Shown here piece by piece: positions 7,447-16,186 of a stretch of 44,533 bases of DNA (the stretch's first letter is position 1; every line of letters starts with the position of its first letter). Source of the DNA: Clostridia bacterium (GTDB taxonomy: Bacteria > Bacillota > Clostridia > Christensenellales > Aristaeellaceae); contig JAFRTK010000107.1 of the NCBI GenBank assembly GCA_017427165.1, positions 1 to 44,533 of the forward strand, written 5' to 3'. Below the pieces are notes generated by a model. That model saw nothing but the letters and a program-made list of their open reading frames with translations, searched no databases and was not told the origin of the DNA. Both the position numbers and the translations under genes were made by a program.

Positions 7447-7908
7447 TCAGTTCGTGCCTTTGGGTACGGAAACGGCGGCGGGATCGGCGGATTCCGCCGC
7501 TTCATCATTTTCCTCAGCCGGATCTGCTTCTTCCGATTCCGGAACGGCTTCTTCATTCTCTTCCGGTATTACGGAGCCGGCAGCGGCAGCATACTGGCTG
7601 ACAGTTTCATCGATAATGTTCTGCAGGATAACCGGCGATTCGATCCGGCGCGCCCCTGCAGTGATCGTCCGGATGTCTGCGGCATCAGAGTCATTCAGGG
7701 AATGAACCTGGCCGAGAACGGCTACCAGTGCAATCATCACTACGGAAAGAGAGCAGAGCGCGATCATCGGAACCCGGATGGAACGGCGGGACGGAACGGA
7801 ATCCGGCTCGAGGGCTTTCCGGTAAATACGGCTTTTCAGTTCATCACCGGCCTGAAGACAGGCAAGCACCTGTTCCGTTGCCTCGGGCAATTGTTCAATT
7901 CTGGTCAT
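7447..7908 (-). CDS. putative membrane-bound anti-sigma factor
   Basis: I do not recognise a named family. The 153-residue protein has a cytoplasmic N-terminal part of about 45 residues and one strong transmembrane segment at about residues 46-66 (VPMIALCSLSVVMIALVAVL). An outer region follows that ends in an acidic, Ala/Glu/Asp-rich tail. The start overlaps the end of the ECF sigma gene by 14 bases. That overlap and the single-pass layout are typical of anti-sigma factors paired with ECF sigma factors, which is the basis of the call. The usual zinc anti-sigma motif (HxxxCxxC) is absent. ATG 7908 is preferred over ATG 7917 because the latter abuts the Shine-Dalgarno AAGGAG. Confidence 0.6.
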   Translation of the reverse strand: MTRIEQLPEATEQVLACLQAGDELKSRIYRKALEPDSVPSRRSIRVPMIALCSLSVVMIALVAVLGQVHSLNDSDAADIRTITAGARRIESPVILQNIIDETVSQYAAAAGSVIPEENEEAVPESEEADPAEENDEAAESADPAAVSVPKGTN

Positions 7909-8443
7909 CTGCCCCATCTCCTTTCAAATCATTTGCCAGCCGCGTCCTGGCCCGGCTGAGCCGGGAGGACACAGTGCCTTCTGAAATTTCGAGCATCATT
8001 GAAATCTCCGATACCCCATATCCCTGGTAATAGTGCAGCAGGACAACTTCCTTGAAAATCGCCGGAAGCCGGTTAACAGCTTCTGCCAGGGTGGTACTTT
8101 CCGCAAGGCGGCCGATTTCATCATCTGCCGGGAAAAGCTCAAAGGCCGGATGTCCGAGAACAACGCGTTTCATCCATGCGCCCCGCCAGAGATCCCGGCA
8201 CCGGTTAAGCGCCACTTTCAGGAGCCATGCCTTTTCCCGGCCTTCCACCAGTGTGGGGCGGGAAGTGAGGAACCGGACGAATACATCCTGGGTGACATCC
8301 TCCGCACGCTGGCGGTCTCCGAGATAATAGTATGAAACGCGGAGAACATCAGTCGCGTACAGATCATACAGCTGCTCGAAGGAGAGCCCGGAAGCAGGAG
8401 AATTGTCTCCCTCTGCCGGCCGCCGGCCGGAACCCTCTTCCAT
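7895..8443 (-). CDS. ECF-type (sigma-70 family) RNA polymerase sigma factor
   Basis: The 182-residue product has sigma region 2 at about residues 20-90, with LYDLYATDVLRVSYYYLGDRQ followed by AEDVTQDVFVRFL. Region 4 is at about 118-172, with LPAIFKEVVLLHYYQGYGVSE and EISEGTVSSRLSRARTRL. Length and the two-domain layout fit ECF factors. The start is uncertain. The frame is open up to 8617, but the likely promoter -10 sits at 8608-8613, so the longest form is excluded. ATG 8443 gives a family-sized protein but has no clear Shine-Dalgarno, and ATG 8590 is an alternative. It is coupled to the putative anti-sigma gene and diverges from glgC. The signal it senses is unknown. Confidence 0.88.
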   Translation of the reverse strand: MEEGSGRRPAEGDNSPASGLSFEQLYDLYATDVLRVSYYYLGDRQRAEDVTQDVFVRFLTSRPTLVEGREKAWLLKVALNRCRDLWRGAWMKRVVLGHPAFELFPADDEIGRLAESTTLAEAVNRLPAIFKEVVLLHYYQGYGVSEISMMLEISEGTVSSRLSRARTRLANDLKGDGADDQN

Positions 8444-8607
8444 TGATAGTAACGAAACAAACAAGCGGTTTATTCCCCCGTTATCGGAAAAATTGGATAA
8501 AAAATTCAGAATTCCGGAAAATCCAGCCGGAGTCCCGTAACAGCCCGGCTGATTTGCAATCGATGACTGCGTGATAGGCAATATTGCCATATCGTTACCA
8601 ATAAAAC

Positions 8608-8636
8608 AGTATAGCACAATCCGTCAATATTTGAAA
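8608..8636 (-). promoter_or_regulatory. possible promoter of the ECF sigma operon
   Basis: On the minus strand there is TTTCAA (8636-8631), 17 bases, and TATACT (8613-8608), with TGC before the -10 giving an extended TGCTATACT. The -35 is weak. It looks sigma-A-like rather than ECF-like, so there is no sign of autoregulation. Confidence 0.5.
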
Positions 8637-8680
8637 CCTGTCAGCAACGATTTGTTGACTGCCGGATGTGCAAATTTCAC

Positions 8681-8710
8681 TTGACGAAAGTGTCGTAAAC
8701 GGGTTAATAT
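8681..8710 (+). promoter_or_regulatory. promoter of glgC-glgD-glgA
   Basis: TTGACG (8681-8686) and TAATAT (8705-8710) are 18 bases apart. A small inverted repeat CACTT-5-AAGTG (8678-8692) overlaps the -35 and could be an operator, though it is short. The leader to glgC is about 80 bases. Confidence 0.55.
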
Positions 8711-8796
8711 ATTACCAGAGAAAGCATAAAACGATTTTGCATGTCAGTTCGTGTATTATGCGCGCACATCATAATAATAAAGGAGCGTGTTACCCT

Positions 8797-9981
8797 GTGT
8801 TAAGAAAAAAGACTTGTGTTGCGATGCTTCTCGCTGGCGGTCAGGGAAGCCGGCTTGGTATTCTGACCAAGAATGTTGCGAAACCGGCAATTCCGTATGG
8901 CGGGAAGTACAGAATTATCGACTTTCCGCTGAGCAACTGTACCAACAGCGGTATTGATACGGTTGGCGTGCTGACCCAGTATCAGCCCCTGGAACTGAAT
9001 GCATATATCGGCAGCGGTGCCCCGTGGGATCTGGATATCTCCAACGGCGGCGTTTTCGTGCTTCCACCGTATCAGAAAGGGAAAAGCGGAGAATGGTACC
9101 GCGGCACGGCAAACGCGATATACCAGAATATCGCATTTATCCAGCAGTACAATCCGGATTATGTGCTGATCCTGAGCGGCGACCACATCTACAAGATGGA
9201 TTACAATGCCATGCTGAATTACCACATCAGCCATGGTGCGGACGCAACGATCGCGGTTCGTCCGGTCGCCTGGGAGGAAGCTCCCCGTTTCGGCATCATG
9301 AACACCGATGAAAATGACCGGATCATTGAATTTGAGGAAAAACCGAAAAAACCGAAGAGCAACAAAGCTTCCATGGGCGTCTATATTTTCACATGGGAGA
9401 AACTGTACAAGTACCTGACGGATGATGAAGCGGACAAGGGAAGCTCCAATGACTTCGGTAAGAACATCATACCAAACATGCTCAATGACAATCAGGTAAT
9501 GATGGCTTATAACTTTACCGGATACTGGAAAGACGTGGGAACCATTGAAAGTCTCTGGGAGGCCAACATGGACCTGCTTGAGAATCCGATGCCGATGGAT
9601 ATGCATGACAAGAAATGGCGGATATACGCCAAGAATCCGGGCATGCCGCCCCATTATATCGCCAAGGGTGCGACCGTTACCGATACGCTGATTACAGAAG
9701 GCGGCGAGATATACGGGAATGTCCATCATTCCATTCTGTTTGCCGGTGTTGTGGTGGAAGAGGGCGCTTATGTCGAATCCAGCGTGATTATGCCGGGTAG
9801 TGTCATTAAGAGGGGCGCTGTCATCCGCAGGACCATTGTGGCGGAAAATGCAGTAATCGGTGCCGGTGCAATTGTCGGGGAAGAAGAAGGGAATATCGCG
9901 GTGGTCGGACAGGGCATTTCGATTCCCGCAGGAGCAACTGTTCCGGCCGGGCAACAGGTGGACGAGTCGTATTCTTTCTGA
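8797..9981 (+). CDS. glgC: glucose-1-phosphate adenylyltransferase, catalytic subunit
   Basis: GlgC makes ADP-glucose from glucose-1-phosphate and ATP, the committed step of bacterial glycogen synthesis. The 394-residue protein has the nucleotide-binding loop [11 protein letters not shown] at the N-terminus, [19 protein letters not shown], the [10 protein letters not shown] metal and nucleotide site, EEAPRFGIM and [10 protein letters not shown] left-handed beta-helix domain forms its C-terminal third. I take GTG 8797 as the start; GGAG lies about 11 bases upstream, a little far, but the sequence before it does not resemble the family. glgD follows after 23 bases and glgA after that, so the three form one operon. 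Confidence 0.95.
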   Translation: MLRKKTCVAMLLAGGQGSRLGILTKNVAKPAIPYGGKYRIIDFPLSNCTNSGIDTVGVLTQYQPLELNAYIGSGAPWDLDISNGGVFVLPPYQKGKSGEWYRGTANAIYQNIAFIQQYNPDYVLILSGDHIYKMDYNAMLNYHISHGADATIAVRPVAWEEAPRFGIMNTDENDRIIEFEEKPKKPKSNKASMGVYIFTWEKLYKYLTDDEADKGSSNDFGKNIIPNMLNDNQVMMAYNFTGYWKDVGTIESLWEANMDLLENPMPMDMHDKKWRIYAKNPGMPPHYIAKGATVTDTLITEGGEIYGNVHHSILFAGVVVEEGAYVESSVIMPGSVIKRGAVIRRTIVAENAVIGAGAIVGEEEGNIAVVGQGISIPAGATVPAGQQVDESYSF

Positions 9982-10004
9982 AAAATGGAAAGGAATGAAA
10001 TAGA

Positions 10005-11126
10005 ATGAAAGATATAATGGGAATTATCTATACCGGTGAAAATGACGCCAGACTCCGGGAACTGACGATTACCCGGGCAATTGCCGCCATGCCGGTCGCG
10101 GGCAGATTCCGTGTGATTGACTTCCTGGTTTCCAGCATGGTGAACGGCGGAATGAAAAATATCGGTGTGATTATGCAGAAAAACTATCACAGCCTGATGG
10201 ACCATCTCGGCTCCGGCAAGGAATGGGATCTGCACGGCAAACATGAAGGACTTCATATTCTGCCGCCGTTCCTGACACGCGAAAATGTCGGCCTGTATCC
10301 GGGCATCCTGGACGCTCTCCGATCCAATAACAGCTATCTGACCCGGAGCAAGCAGGAGACCCTGGTGTTGAGTAACAGTAACATCCTGTACAATGCCCGC
10401 CTGGATGAACTGATCAGTTTTTACCGGGAAACGGGCGCGGATATTACCCTGATGTACACCAAGGATCCCACCATGATCCGGGATGAATATGGTACGTATA
10501 TCAAGGTTGAGGAGAACGGCGACGTAACCGATATGGAGGTTCAGCCGACCCATCCTGCATACGGGAACTGCTATATGCAGGTGTTTGTGATGAAGCGCGA
10601 ACTGCTGCTGGATCTGGTGGATAAAGCGGTTGCACACGGTCTGCATTCCATGGAGAAGGATATTTTCCTCCGCCTGATCCAGAGCCGCAGTGCAAAGATC
10701 AATGCTTACGAATACAAGGGAAAATGCTGGCATATTGATTCAGTCCAGAGCTATTTCCGGTTCAACATGGAGATTCTGGATCCGAAAATGCGGAAGGGAT
10801 TATTCCGGGACGAGCTTCCGGTCTATACAAAAGTCCGCGATGAAATGCCGGCTTACTACGGTGACAATTCAACCGAGCTGAATTCCCTGGTGGCAGACGG
10901 CTGCCAGATTGAAGGAAAAGTGGAAAACAGCGTACTATTCCGCGGTGTCAAGATCGCCCCCAATGCTCATGTCAAAAACTGTATCATCATGCAGGACGGT
11001 CAGGTGCAGGAAGGTGCCTATATTGAAAACTGTATCCTGGACAAGGAGGCCATTATCCGGCAGAATGCCCGTCTGATCGGACCGGAAGCGTATCCGATCG
11101 TAATCGGCAAAAATGTTGTGATATAA
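10005..11126 (+). CDS. glgD: glucose-1-phosphate adenylyltransferase subunit GlgD (regulatory-type)
   Basis: This 373-residue protein is homologous to GlgC along its whole length. At the nucleotide-binding loop, however, it has IIYTGENDARLRELT where GlgC has GGQGSRL, the usual feature of the non-catalytic GlgD partner in Firmicutes. Other marks are RFRVIDFLVSSMVNGGMKNIGVIMQ, GYGTYIKV-like RDEYGTYIKV and C-terminal hexapeptide repeats (NSVLFRGVKI, NCIIMQDGQV, NCILDKEAII). In Bacillus and clostridia GlgC and GlgD form a hetero-oligomer with altered activity (known). It lies between glgC and glgA; glgA starts 12 bases after its stop. Confidence 0.95.
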   Translation: MKDIMGIIYTGENDARLRELTITRAIAAMPVAGRFRVIDFLVSSMVNGGMKNIGVIMQKNYHSLMDHLGSGKEWDLHGKHEGLHILPPFLTRENVGLYPGILDALRSNNSYLTRSKQETLVLSNSNILYNARLDELISFYRETGADITLMYTKDPTMIRDEYGTYIKVEENGDVTDMEVQPTHPAYGNCYMQVFVMKRELLLDLVDKAVAHGLHSMEKDIFLRLIQSRSAKINAYEYKGKCWHIDSVQSYFRFNMEILDPKMRKGLFRDELPVYTKVRDEMPAYYGDNSTELNSLVADGCQIEGKVENSVLFRGVKIAPNAHVKNCIIMQDGQVQEGAYIENCILDKEAIIRQNARLIGPEAYPIVIGKNVVI

Positions 11127-11138
11127 GGAGGAATCATC

Positions 11139-12638
11139 GTGAAAATCCTGTTTACTGCCAGTGAGTCTGTACCGTTCGTCAAAACCGGCGGTCTGGCTGA
11201 CGTGGTCGGTGCACTGGCTCCCGTGCTTGCTGCGCAGGGACATGATGTCCGTGTAATCATTCCGGATTTCAGTGCAATTCCGCAGGAGTACACGGAGAAA
11301 ATGGTTCACGTATGCGACTTTGAGGTTCAGCTGGGCTGGCGCCGCCAGTACTGCGGGATCGAAAAGATCGAAATGGACGGAGTTATCTGGTATTTCATGG
11401 ATAACAAGTTCTATTTCGGCAGGCCGTATATCTATGGGATGGGCGGTGATGAGTATGAGCGGTTCGGCTTCTTCTGCCGCGGCGTCCTGAATATGCTGCC
11501 TCTGATTGATTTCCAGCCGGATGTGATCCATGCGCATGACTGGCAAAGCGGTATGGTGCCCGCACTCCTGAAGATTCAGTATGCCCACCTTCCTTTTTAC
11601 GGAAAGATTAAAACGGTGTTTACAATTCATAATCTCCAGTATCAGGGCATTTTCGGGATCCGCGAAGTCCAGGATATCCTGGGACTTGGTGACAGCCTGT
11701 GGACGGATGATAAACTGGAATGCTTCGGATGCGCCAATTTCCTGAAGGCAGCGCTGGTATACAGCGATGCAATCACCACAGTCAGCCCGTCCTATTCCGA
11801 GGAAATACAGACGGCCTACTACGGAGAACGGCTGGACGGCCTTCTCCGGGCACGAAAAAAAGACCTGCATGGTGTACTGAACGGAATTGATATGGTGGAT
11901 TACGATCCGAAATCGGATACAAGAATCGCATCCGTTTATTCCATCGGAGATATGGGCGGGAAGGCTGCGTGCAAGAAAGCCCTCCAGGAGGAACTGGGGC
12001 TGGATGTGCGGCCGGATGTCCCGATTATCGGGATGGTTGGCCGCCTGAGCAATCAGAAAGGCCTGGACCTGGTGGATTATGTGATTGCCGATATTATGCG
12101 GCTGGATATCCAGCTGGTTGTTCTGGGCATGGGTGAAGGACGGTATTTCAATCTGTTCAGCTGGGCTGAAGGTGAATACAAGGGCAGGGTGGCAGCCCGG
12201 TTCACGATGGACCACGCCCTGGCCCACAAGATTTATGCCGGTGCGGATATGTTCCTGATGCCCAGCCAGTTTGAACCATGCGGACTAAGCCAGATGATCG
12301 CAATGCGGTATGGCACGGTTCCGATCGTCCGGGAAACCGGCGGCCTGCGGGATACGGTGCTGAGCTACAATGAATTCTCCGGTGAGGGAAACGGATTTAC
12401 ATTCTTCAACTATAACGCGCATGATATGCTGCATACAATCGAACGTGCAGTGGATTATTACCTGCACCACCGGGATATCTGGCAGATCATCCAGAAGCGC
12501 GGGATGGAAGGCGATTACAGCTGGACTCATTCCGCCGGCGAATATATGAAGATTTACCGGGACCTGTTTGCAGATAAAAAGCCGGAAGAACCGCCACGGG
12601 TCCCTGAAAAGAATCCGGTGGTGATGGAAGACCTGTAA
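11139..12638 (+). CDS. glgA: glycogen synthase (ADP-glucose-dependent, GT5)
   Basis: GlgA extends alpha-1,4-glucan chains from ADP-glucose. The 499-residue protein begins with MKILFTASESVPFVKTGGLADVVGALAPVL, in which KTGGLADV is the ADP-glucose-binding signature. It also has VIHAHDWQSGMVPALLK, TVFTIHNLQYQG, GMVGRLSNQKGLDL and the C-terminal nucleotide-sugar segment MFLMPSQFEPCGLSQMIAMRYGTVPIVRETGGLRDTV. The start is GTG 11139 with AAGGAGG eight bases upstream. It is the last gene of the glgCDA operon and is followed by a strong terminator. Branching enzyme and phosphorylase genes are not in the window. Confidence 0.96.
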   Translation: MKILFTASESVPFVKTGGLADVVGALAPVLAAQGHDVRVIIPDFSAIPQEYTEKMVHVCDFEVQLGWRRQYCGIEKIEMDGVIWYFMDNKFYFGRPYIYGMGGDEYERFGFFCRGVLNMLPLIDFQPDVIHAHDWQSGMVPALLKIQYAHLPFYGKIKTVFTIHNLQYQGIFGIREVQDILGLGDSLWTDDKLECFGCANFLKAALVYSDAITTVSPSYSEEIQTAYYGERLDGLLRARKKDLHGVLNGIDMVDYDPKSDTRIASVYSIGDMGGKAACKKALQEELGLDVRPDVPIIGMVGRLSNQKGLDLVDYVIADIMRLDIQLVVLGMGEGRYFNLFSWAEGEYKGRVAARFTMDHALAHKIYAGADMFLMPSQFEPCGLSQMIAMRYGTVPIVRETGGLRDTVLSYNEFSGEGNGFTFFNYNAHDMLHTIERAVDYYLHHRDIWQIIQKRGMEGDYSWTHSAGEYMKIYRDLFADKKPEEPPRVPEKNPVVMEDL

Positions 12639-12655
12639 CAGGTTGCAGATGTTAT

Positions 12656-12689
12656 AAAAGAGATGCGCCGAACGTGCGCATCTCTTTTT
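12656..12689 (+). terminator. intrinsic terminator of the glg operon
   Basis: GAGATGCGC / GCGCATCTC (9 perfect pairs, 12660-12668 and 12676-12684) has a 7-base loop and is followed by TTTTT. A-T pairs extend the stem outward. Confidence 0.92.
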
Positions 12690-12714
12690 GAAAGATGCAT
12701 GGAGGCAAGTGACA

Positions 12715-13458
12715 TTGGATCAAATGATGCGTGAAGATGAGACGGTGGAGGATCTGCAGCTGGGCGGACTTCGGCTGCTGCAGAAAAGAACGGGATTCCG
12801 TTTCGGAATGGATTCCGTACTGCTTGCGGATTTTGCAGCAGTCCGGAAAGAAGATACAGTGGTGGATTTTGGAACGGGAACAGGGATCCTTCCGTTGCTG
12901 CTCATCGGAAGAGATAAAGGGCAGCTTTTCCGGGCCATTGAGATTCAGGAAGAGTATTGCGAAATGGCATCCCGGACGATGATGCTCAATCACCTGGAAG
13001 ACAGGGTTTCCATCATCTGCGGGGATGCCGGAAACGCAGACCGGCTGCTTCTTCCCTGCAGTGTGGATGCGGTGATCTGCAACCCGCCATACGGAATACA
13101 CGGGGCAGCCCTGACCAGCCCGATCCCGGAACGCGCAACAGCCCGGAACCAGGCGGAAGATACACTCGGCCGGTTTTTCACAGCTGCTTTCCGGATCCTG
13201 CGGGGGAAAGGAAAGTTCAGTATGGTATATCCGGCACCGCAGATGCTGCAGGCGATGGAACTGATGCGCAAATGCCATCTGGAGCCTAAACGCTTTCAGC
13301 TGGTATATCCCCAGGAAAACAAGCCGGCGAATCTTGTGCTGATTGAAGGTGTGAAGGATGCGCGGCCTACCCTGCAGCCTATGACTCCGCTGATTATATA
13401 CGACAGCAGTATGCACTTGACAAACAGACTCAAGTCTATTTATCATATAAAGGAATAG
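12715..13458 (+). CDS. trmN6: TrmN6-like tRNA (adenine-N6)-methyltransferase (YabB family)
   Basis: This is a class I SAM-dependent methyltransferase. The 247-residue protein has DLQLGGLRLLQKRTGFRFGMDSVLLADF near the N-terminus, the SAM-binding motif VVDFGTGTGILPLLL (about 49-63) and the amino-methyltransferase motif NPPY (123-126). Members of the family methylate N6 of A37 in tRNA-Val in E. coli (known). The exact substrate here is inferred. TTG 12715 is chosen because GGAGG (12701-12705) lies nine bases upstream; earlier in-frame codons overlap the glg terminator or the Shine-Dalgarno. ATGs at 12724 and 12727 are alternatives. It is followed 36 bases later by a flavoprotein gene. Confidence 0.85.
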   Translation: MDQMMREDETVEDLQLGGLRLLQKRTGFRFGMDSVLLADFAAVRKEDTVVDFGTGTGILPLLLIGRDKGQLFRAIEIQEEYCEMASRTMMLNHLEDRVSIICGDAGNADRLLLPCSVDAVICNPPYGIHGAALTSPIPERATARNQAEDTLGRFFTAAFRILRGKGKFSMVYPAPQMLQAMELMRKCHLEPKRFQLVYPQENKPANLVLIEGVKDARPTLQPMTPLIIYDSSMHLTNRLKSIYHIKE

Positions 13459-13494
13459 AATCCGGTCTGAAATGAGATGAGGAAGTAGGACAGA

Positions 13495-14727
13495 ATGGAT
13501 AATATCTATGATCTGGCCATTATAGGTGGGGGTGCGGCGGGCCTGGCTGCATGTGCGGCAGCATCCCGGCTGGGCGACCGTGTCATAATCCTGGAAGGGA
13601 CATCCTCTGTCGGCCGGAAAATCCTCGCATCCGGGAACGGCAGATGCAATCTGATGAATACAGGAGCTCTGCGGTATTACGGGTCACCCCTCTTTGCGGA
13701 GAGTGTCCTGTCCCGGTGCGGGGCCGCGGAGCAGACGCGATTCTGGAAAAGTATCGGGCTGGTTGTTTCCGGGGAAGATGACGGAAGAGTATATCCGTGT
13801 ACATTTCAGGCAGCATCAGTGCTGGACGTTCTCAAACGGGAAATCGGAAGCCGGCAGGCGGAAATCAGCCTGAATACACGCGTCTGTATATGTTACAAGG
13901 AAACGACGGACTGCTTTGTGCTGGAAACGGAAAACGGAAGGAAAATCCGTTCCCGCCGGATTCTGGTGGCGGCAGGAGGCACAGCAGCGCTGAAACCCGG
14001 CAGCGCGGAAAGCGGATACGGGATTCTGAAACGATTCGGACATACCATCCATCCGGTATTCCCTGCTCTTGTGCCTGTTGAAACCGACAGCCGGAGCATA
14101 TCCGGACTGTCCGGCATCCGGATCCGCTGCATCGTGACACTGACCGATTCAGCCGGGACAGAACTTCACCGTGAAGCCGGAGAGGTTCTGTTTACTGACA
14201 CCGGTGTCAGCGGAATATGTGTCATGCAGTGTGCGCGGTTTATTCACGGGGAAGGCTGCCGGCTGGAACTGGATATGGCAGACCGGCTGTTTCCGGATGA
14301 TACGGAACTGGCGGACGAGCTGCTGCGACGGATCAGGCGCTATCCGGATACGGATGCGAAAACAATGCTGATCGGACTCGTTCCTTCCAGGATATCGTAC
14401 GCGGTGATGAAACAGGCAGGTATTCCGCTTCGCGGGGAAAAACTGGGAGAAATTTCCCGGGAAGTCATTCCTGCACTGATTGATGCGATGCGCCATTACC
14501 GGATCACGGTAACAGGCACACGCGGAATGGAGAATGCCCAGGTAACAGCGGGCGGGGCAGCATGTGATGAATTCAGGCCGGATACGCTGGAGTCGGTTAT
14601 TGTGCCCGGACTGCATGCCGCCGGAGAGATCCTGGATGTGGACGGAGACTGCGGGGGGTTTAACCTCATGTTTGCCTTCGGCTCCGGCATCCTGGCCGGG
14701 CTGAACGGACGTGAACCGGGTTTCTGA
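13495..14727 (+). CDS. NAD(P)/FAD-dependent oxidoreductase, HI0933/YhiN family
   Basis: The 410-residue protein opens with the Rossmann dinucleotide-binding motif LAIIGGGAAGLAACAAASRLG, followed by VGRKILASGNGRCNLMN, the family signature. LVAAGGTAALKPGSAESGYGILKRFGH lies mid-protein, and the C-terminus has GLHAAGEILDVDGDCGGFNLMFAFGSGILAG, the second FAD contact. This family (BaiN/YhiN-like flavoproteins) is widespread and its substrate is usually unknown; a bile-acid role has been shown for one relative only, so I do not assign one. A purine-rich GAGGAAG precedes the ATG. It lies between trmN6 and a TetR regulator, with short gaps on both sides. Confidence 0.9.
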   Translation: MDNIYDLAIIGGGAAGLAACAAASRLGDRVIILEGTSSVGRKILASGNGRCNLMNTGALRYYGSPLFAESVLSRCGAAEQTRFWKSIGLVVSGEDDGRVYPCTFQAASVLDVLKREIGSRQAEISLNTRVCICYKETTDCFVLETENGRKIRSRRILVAAGGTAALKPGSAESGYGILKRFGHTIHPVFPALVPVETDSRSISGLSGIRIRCIVTLTDSAGTELHREAGEVLFTDTGVSGICVMQCARFIHGEGCRLELDMADRLFPDDTELADELLRRIRRYPDTDAKTMLIGLVPSRISYAVMKQAGIPLRGEKLGEISREVIPALIDAMRHYRITVTGTRGMENAQVTAGGAACDEFRPDTLESVIVPGLHAAGEILDVDGDCGGFNLMFAFGSGILAGLNGREPGF

Positions 14728-14751
14728 TCATCCGGAGGAGGTGAAACGGAA

Positions 14752-15450
14752 GTGAAAAAAGGGGAAATCAAGAAACAGGAAATCCTGCAGACTGCCGAGG
14801 CAATGTTCTGCCGCAACGGATATGATAAAACCAGCGTTCAGGATATCCTGGACGCACTTCATACCAGCAAGGGAAGTTTCTATCACCATTATGCAAGCAA
14901 AGAACTGCTGCTGGAAGAGATTTGCCGGACCCGCGTGAAAAACGGAACAGGGCAGATCCTTTCCGGAATATCGGACAGCGCAGCTGCAGCCGACAATATC
15001 AACCGGCTGTTCTCCGGCGCTATGCCGCTGAACGGGGAAAACCTGACATTTCTGAGAATGCTTCTGCCTGTGTTCATTCTTCCGGAAGGAATGCAGATCC
15101 GCGCCGGCTATGCGGATGCGCTGACTGAGATGATGCTCCTGCCGACTGTGAAGGAGATTGTGCACGGAAATGAAACGGGTGAATTCTTCTGCACGGATCC
15201 ACAGCATTCCGCTGAGGTATGCTGGCTGCTGATACATGACTGCTGGATCCGGATCTGTATGCTGATTATCCGCAGCGAACAGGCGGGAGAAGAGACGGAT
15301 CCTTCCGAACTGCTCAGCATTACCGATCATTACCGTCATTCCGTTGAAAGACTTCTGTCTGCTCCATTCGGGTCCATCCGGCTGATGAATCTGGATGAAC
15401 TGATCCGCCTGACCGAACAGATTCACTATTACTGGAACCGCCAACATTAA
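14752..15450 (+). CDS. TetR/AcrR-family transcriptional regulator
   Basis: The 232-residue protein has the TetR helix-turn-helix domain at residues 5-55: KKQEILQTAEAMFCRNGYDKTSVQDILDALHTSKGSFYHHYASKELLL, with the typical GxFYxHY[A/P]SKE end. The ligand-binding part (about 60-232) is not recognisable as a known subfamily. GTG 14752 has GGAGGTG eight to ten bases upstream. The gene lies 24 bases after the flavoprotein gene and 19 bases before deoD, so it may be co-transcribed with both. Its targets are unknown; the immediate neighbours are the simplest guess. Confidence 0.9.
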   Translation: MKKGEIKKQEILQTAEAMFCRNGYDKTSVQDILDALHTSKGSFYHHYASKELLLEEICRTRVKNGTGQILSGISDSAAAADNINRLFSGAMPLNGENLTFLRMLLPVFILPEGMQIRAGYADALTEMMLLPTVKEIVHGNETGEFFCTDPQHSAEVCWLLIHDCWIRICMLIIRSEQAGEETDPSELLSITDHYRHSVERLLSAPFGSIRLMNLDELIRLTEQIHYYWNRQH

Positions 15451-15469
15451 TCAGAAGGAGGACTGAAAC

Positions 15470-16186
15470 ATGAATCCCAATATCCCGACCCCCCACATCA
15501 CTGCAGGAGAGAACGATTTTGCCAGAACCGTCCTGATGCCCGGAGATCCGATGCGGGCAAAATTCCTTGCTGAGCATTACCTGGAGAATGCGGTCCTTGT
15601 CAACAATGTCCGCGGAGTCCAGGGATATACCGGAACCTGGCACGGAAAAAGGGTATCCGTGATGGCCAGCGGCATGGGATGTCCGTCCATCGGAATCTAT
15701 TCGTATGAGCTGTTTAATTTCTATAATGTGGATAATATCATCCGGATCGGCAGTGCAGGCGCGCTGCGTCCTGAAATCAAGGTAAGGGATATCGTAATCG
15801 GCATGAGCGCCTACACAAATTCCGGATATATCAGGGCATTCGGCTTTACGGGCAGTGCCGCGCCGTGCTGCAGCTATGATCTGCTCCGCAAAGCGATGGA
15901 CAAGGCGGAAGAAATGGGAATCCGGGCATTTGCCGGGCCTGTTTTCAGCAGTGATATGTTCTATTCTGATATCAGCAAGCAGGAAAATGAAGTACTGGCA
16001 AGACAGGGAGTGCTGGCAATTGAAATGGAAAGCGCGGCGCTCTATCTGAACGCCGCGCGGGCAGGCAAAAACGCGCTCTGCATCTGTACGATATCCGACA
16101 GCCTGGTGACCGGAGAGATTACCAGCGCGGAAGAACGGCAGGAAGGTTTCACCAAAATGATGGAACTGGCCCTTTCAATCGCCTGA
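15470..16186 (+). CDS. deoD: purine-nucleoside phosphorylase, DeoD type
   Basis: DeoD cleaves purine (deoxy)nucleosides with phosphate to base and (deoxy)ribose-1-phosphate. The 238-residue protein matches the hexameric family in length and motifs: MPGDPMRAKFLAEHYLE (phosphate loop), VMASGMGCPSIGIYSYEL, IIRIGSAGAL, VFSSDMFY, VLAIEMESAALY (ribose-binding ExE) and CTISDSLVTGE (catalytic Asp). GGAGGA precedes the ATG. It is 19 bases after the TetR gene. Its 3' end overlaps the convergent YigZ-family gene by 12 bases, so no terminator separates them. Confidence 0.96.
   Translation: MNPNIPTPHITAGENDFARTVLMPGDPMRAKFLAEHYLENAVLVNNVRGVQGYTGTWHGKRVSVMASGMGCPSIGIYSYELFNFYNVDNIIRIGSAGALRPEIKVRDIVIGMSAYTNSGYIRAFGFTGSAAPCCSYDLLRKAMDKAEEMGIRAFAGPVFSSDMFYSDISKQENEVLARQGVLAIEMESAALYLNAARAGKNALCICTISDSLVTGEITSAEERQEGFTKMMELALSIA

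Noticed and set aside
8632-8692. TGAAACCTG (8632-8640) looking like an ECF -35 element facing glgC
   Set aside because: No CGTCTA-like -10 lies at the 16-17 base spacing; a sigma-A-type promoter at 8681-8710 explains glgC expression better.
8668-8796. N-terminal extension of GlgC upstream to 8668
   Set aside because: The extra codons contain the promoter region and Shine-Dalgarno and do not resemble the GlgC family; GTG 8797 fits.
10005-11126. Loss of the GGxGxRL loop in the second glucose-1-phosphate adenylyltransferase gene as a sign of decay
   Set aside because: This change is the normal feature of GlgD, the non-catalytic partner, and the gene is full length.
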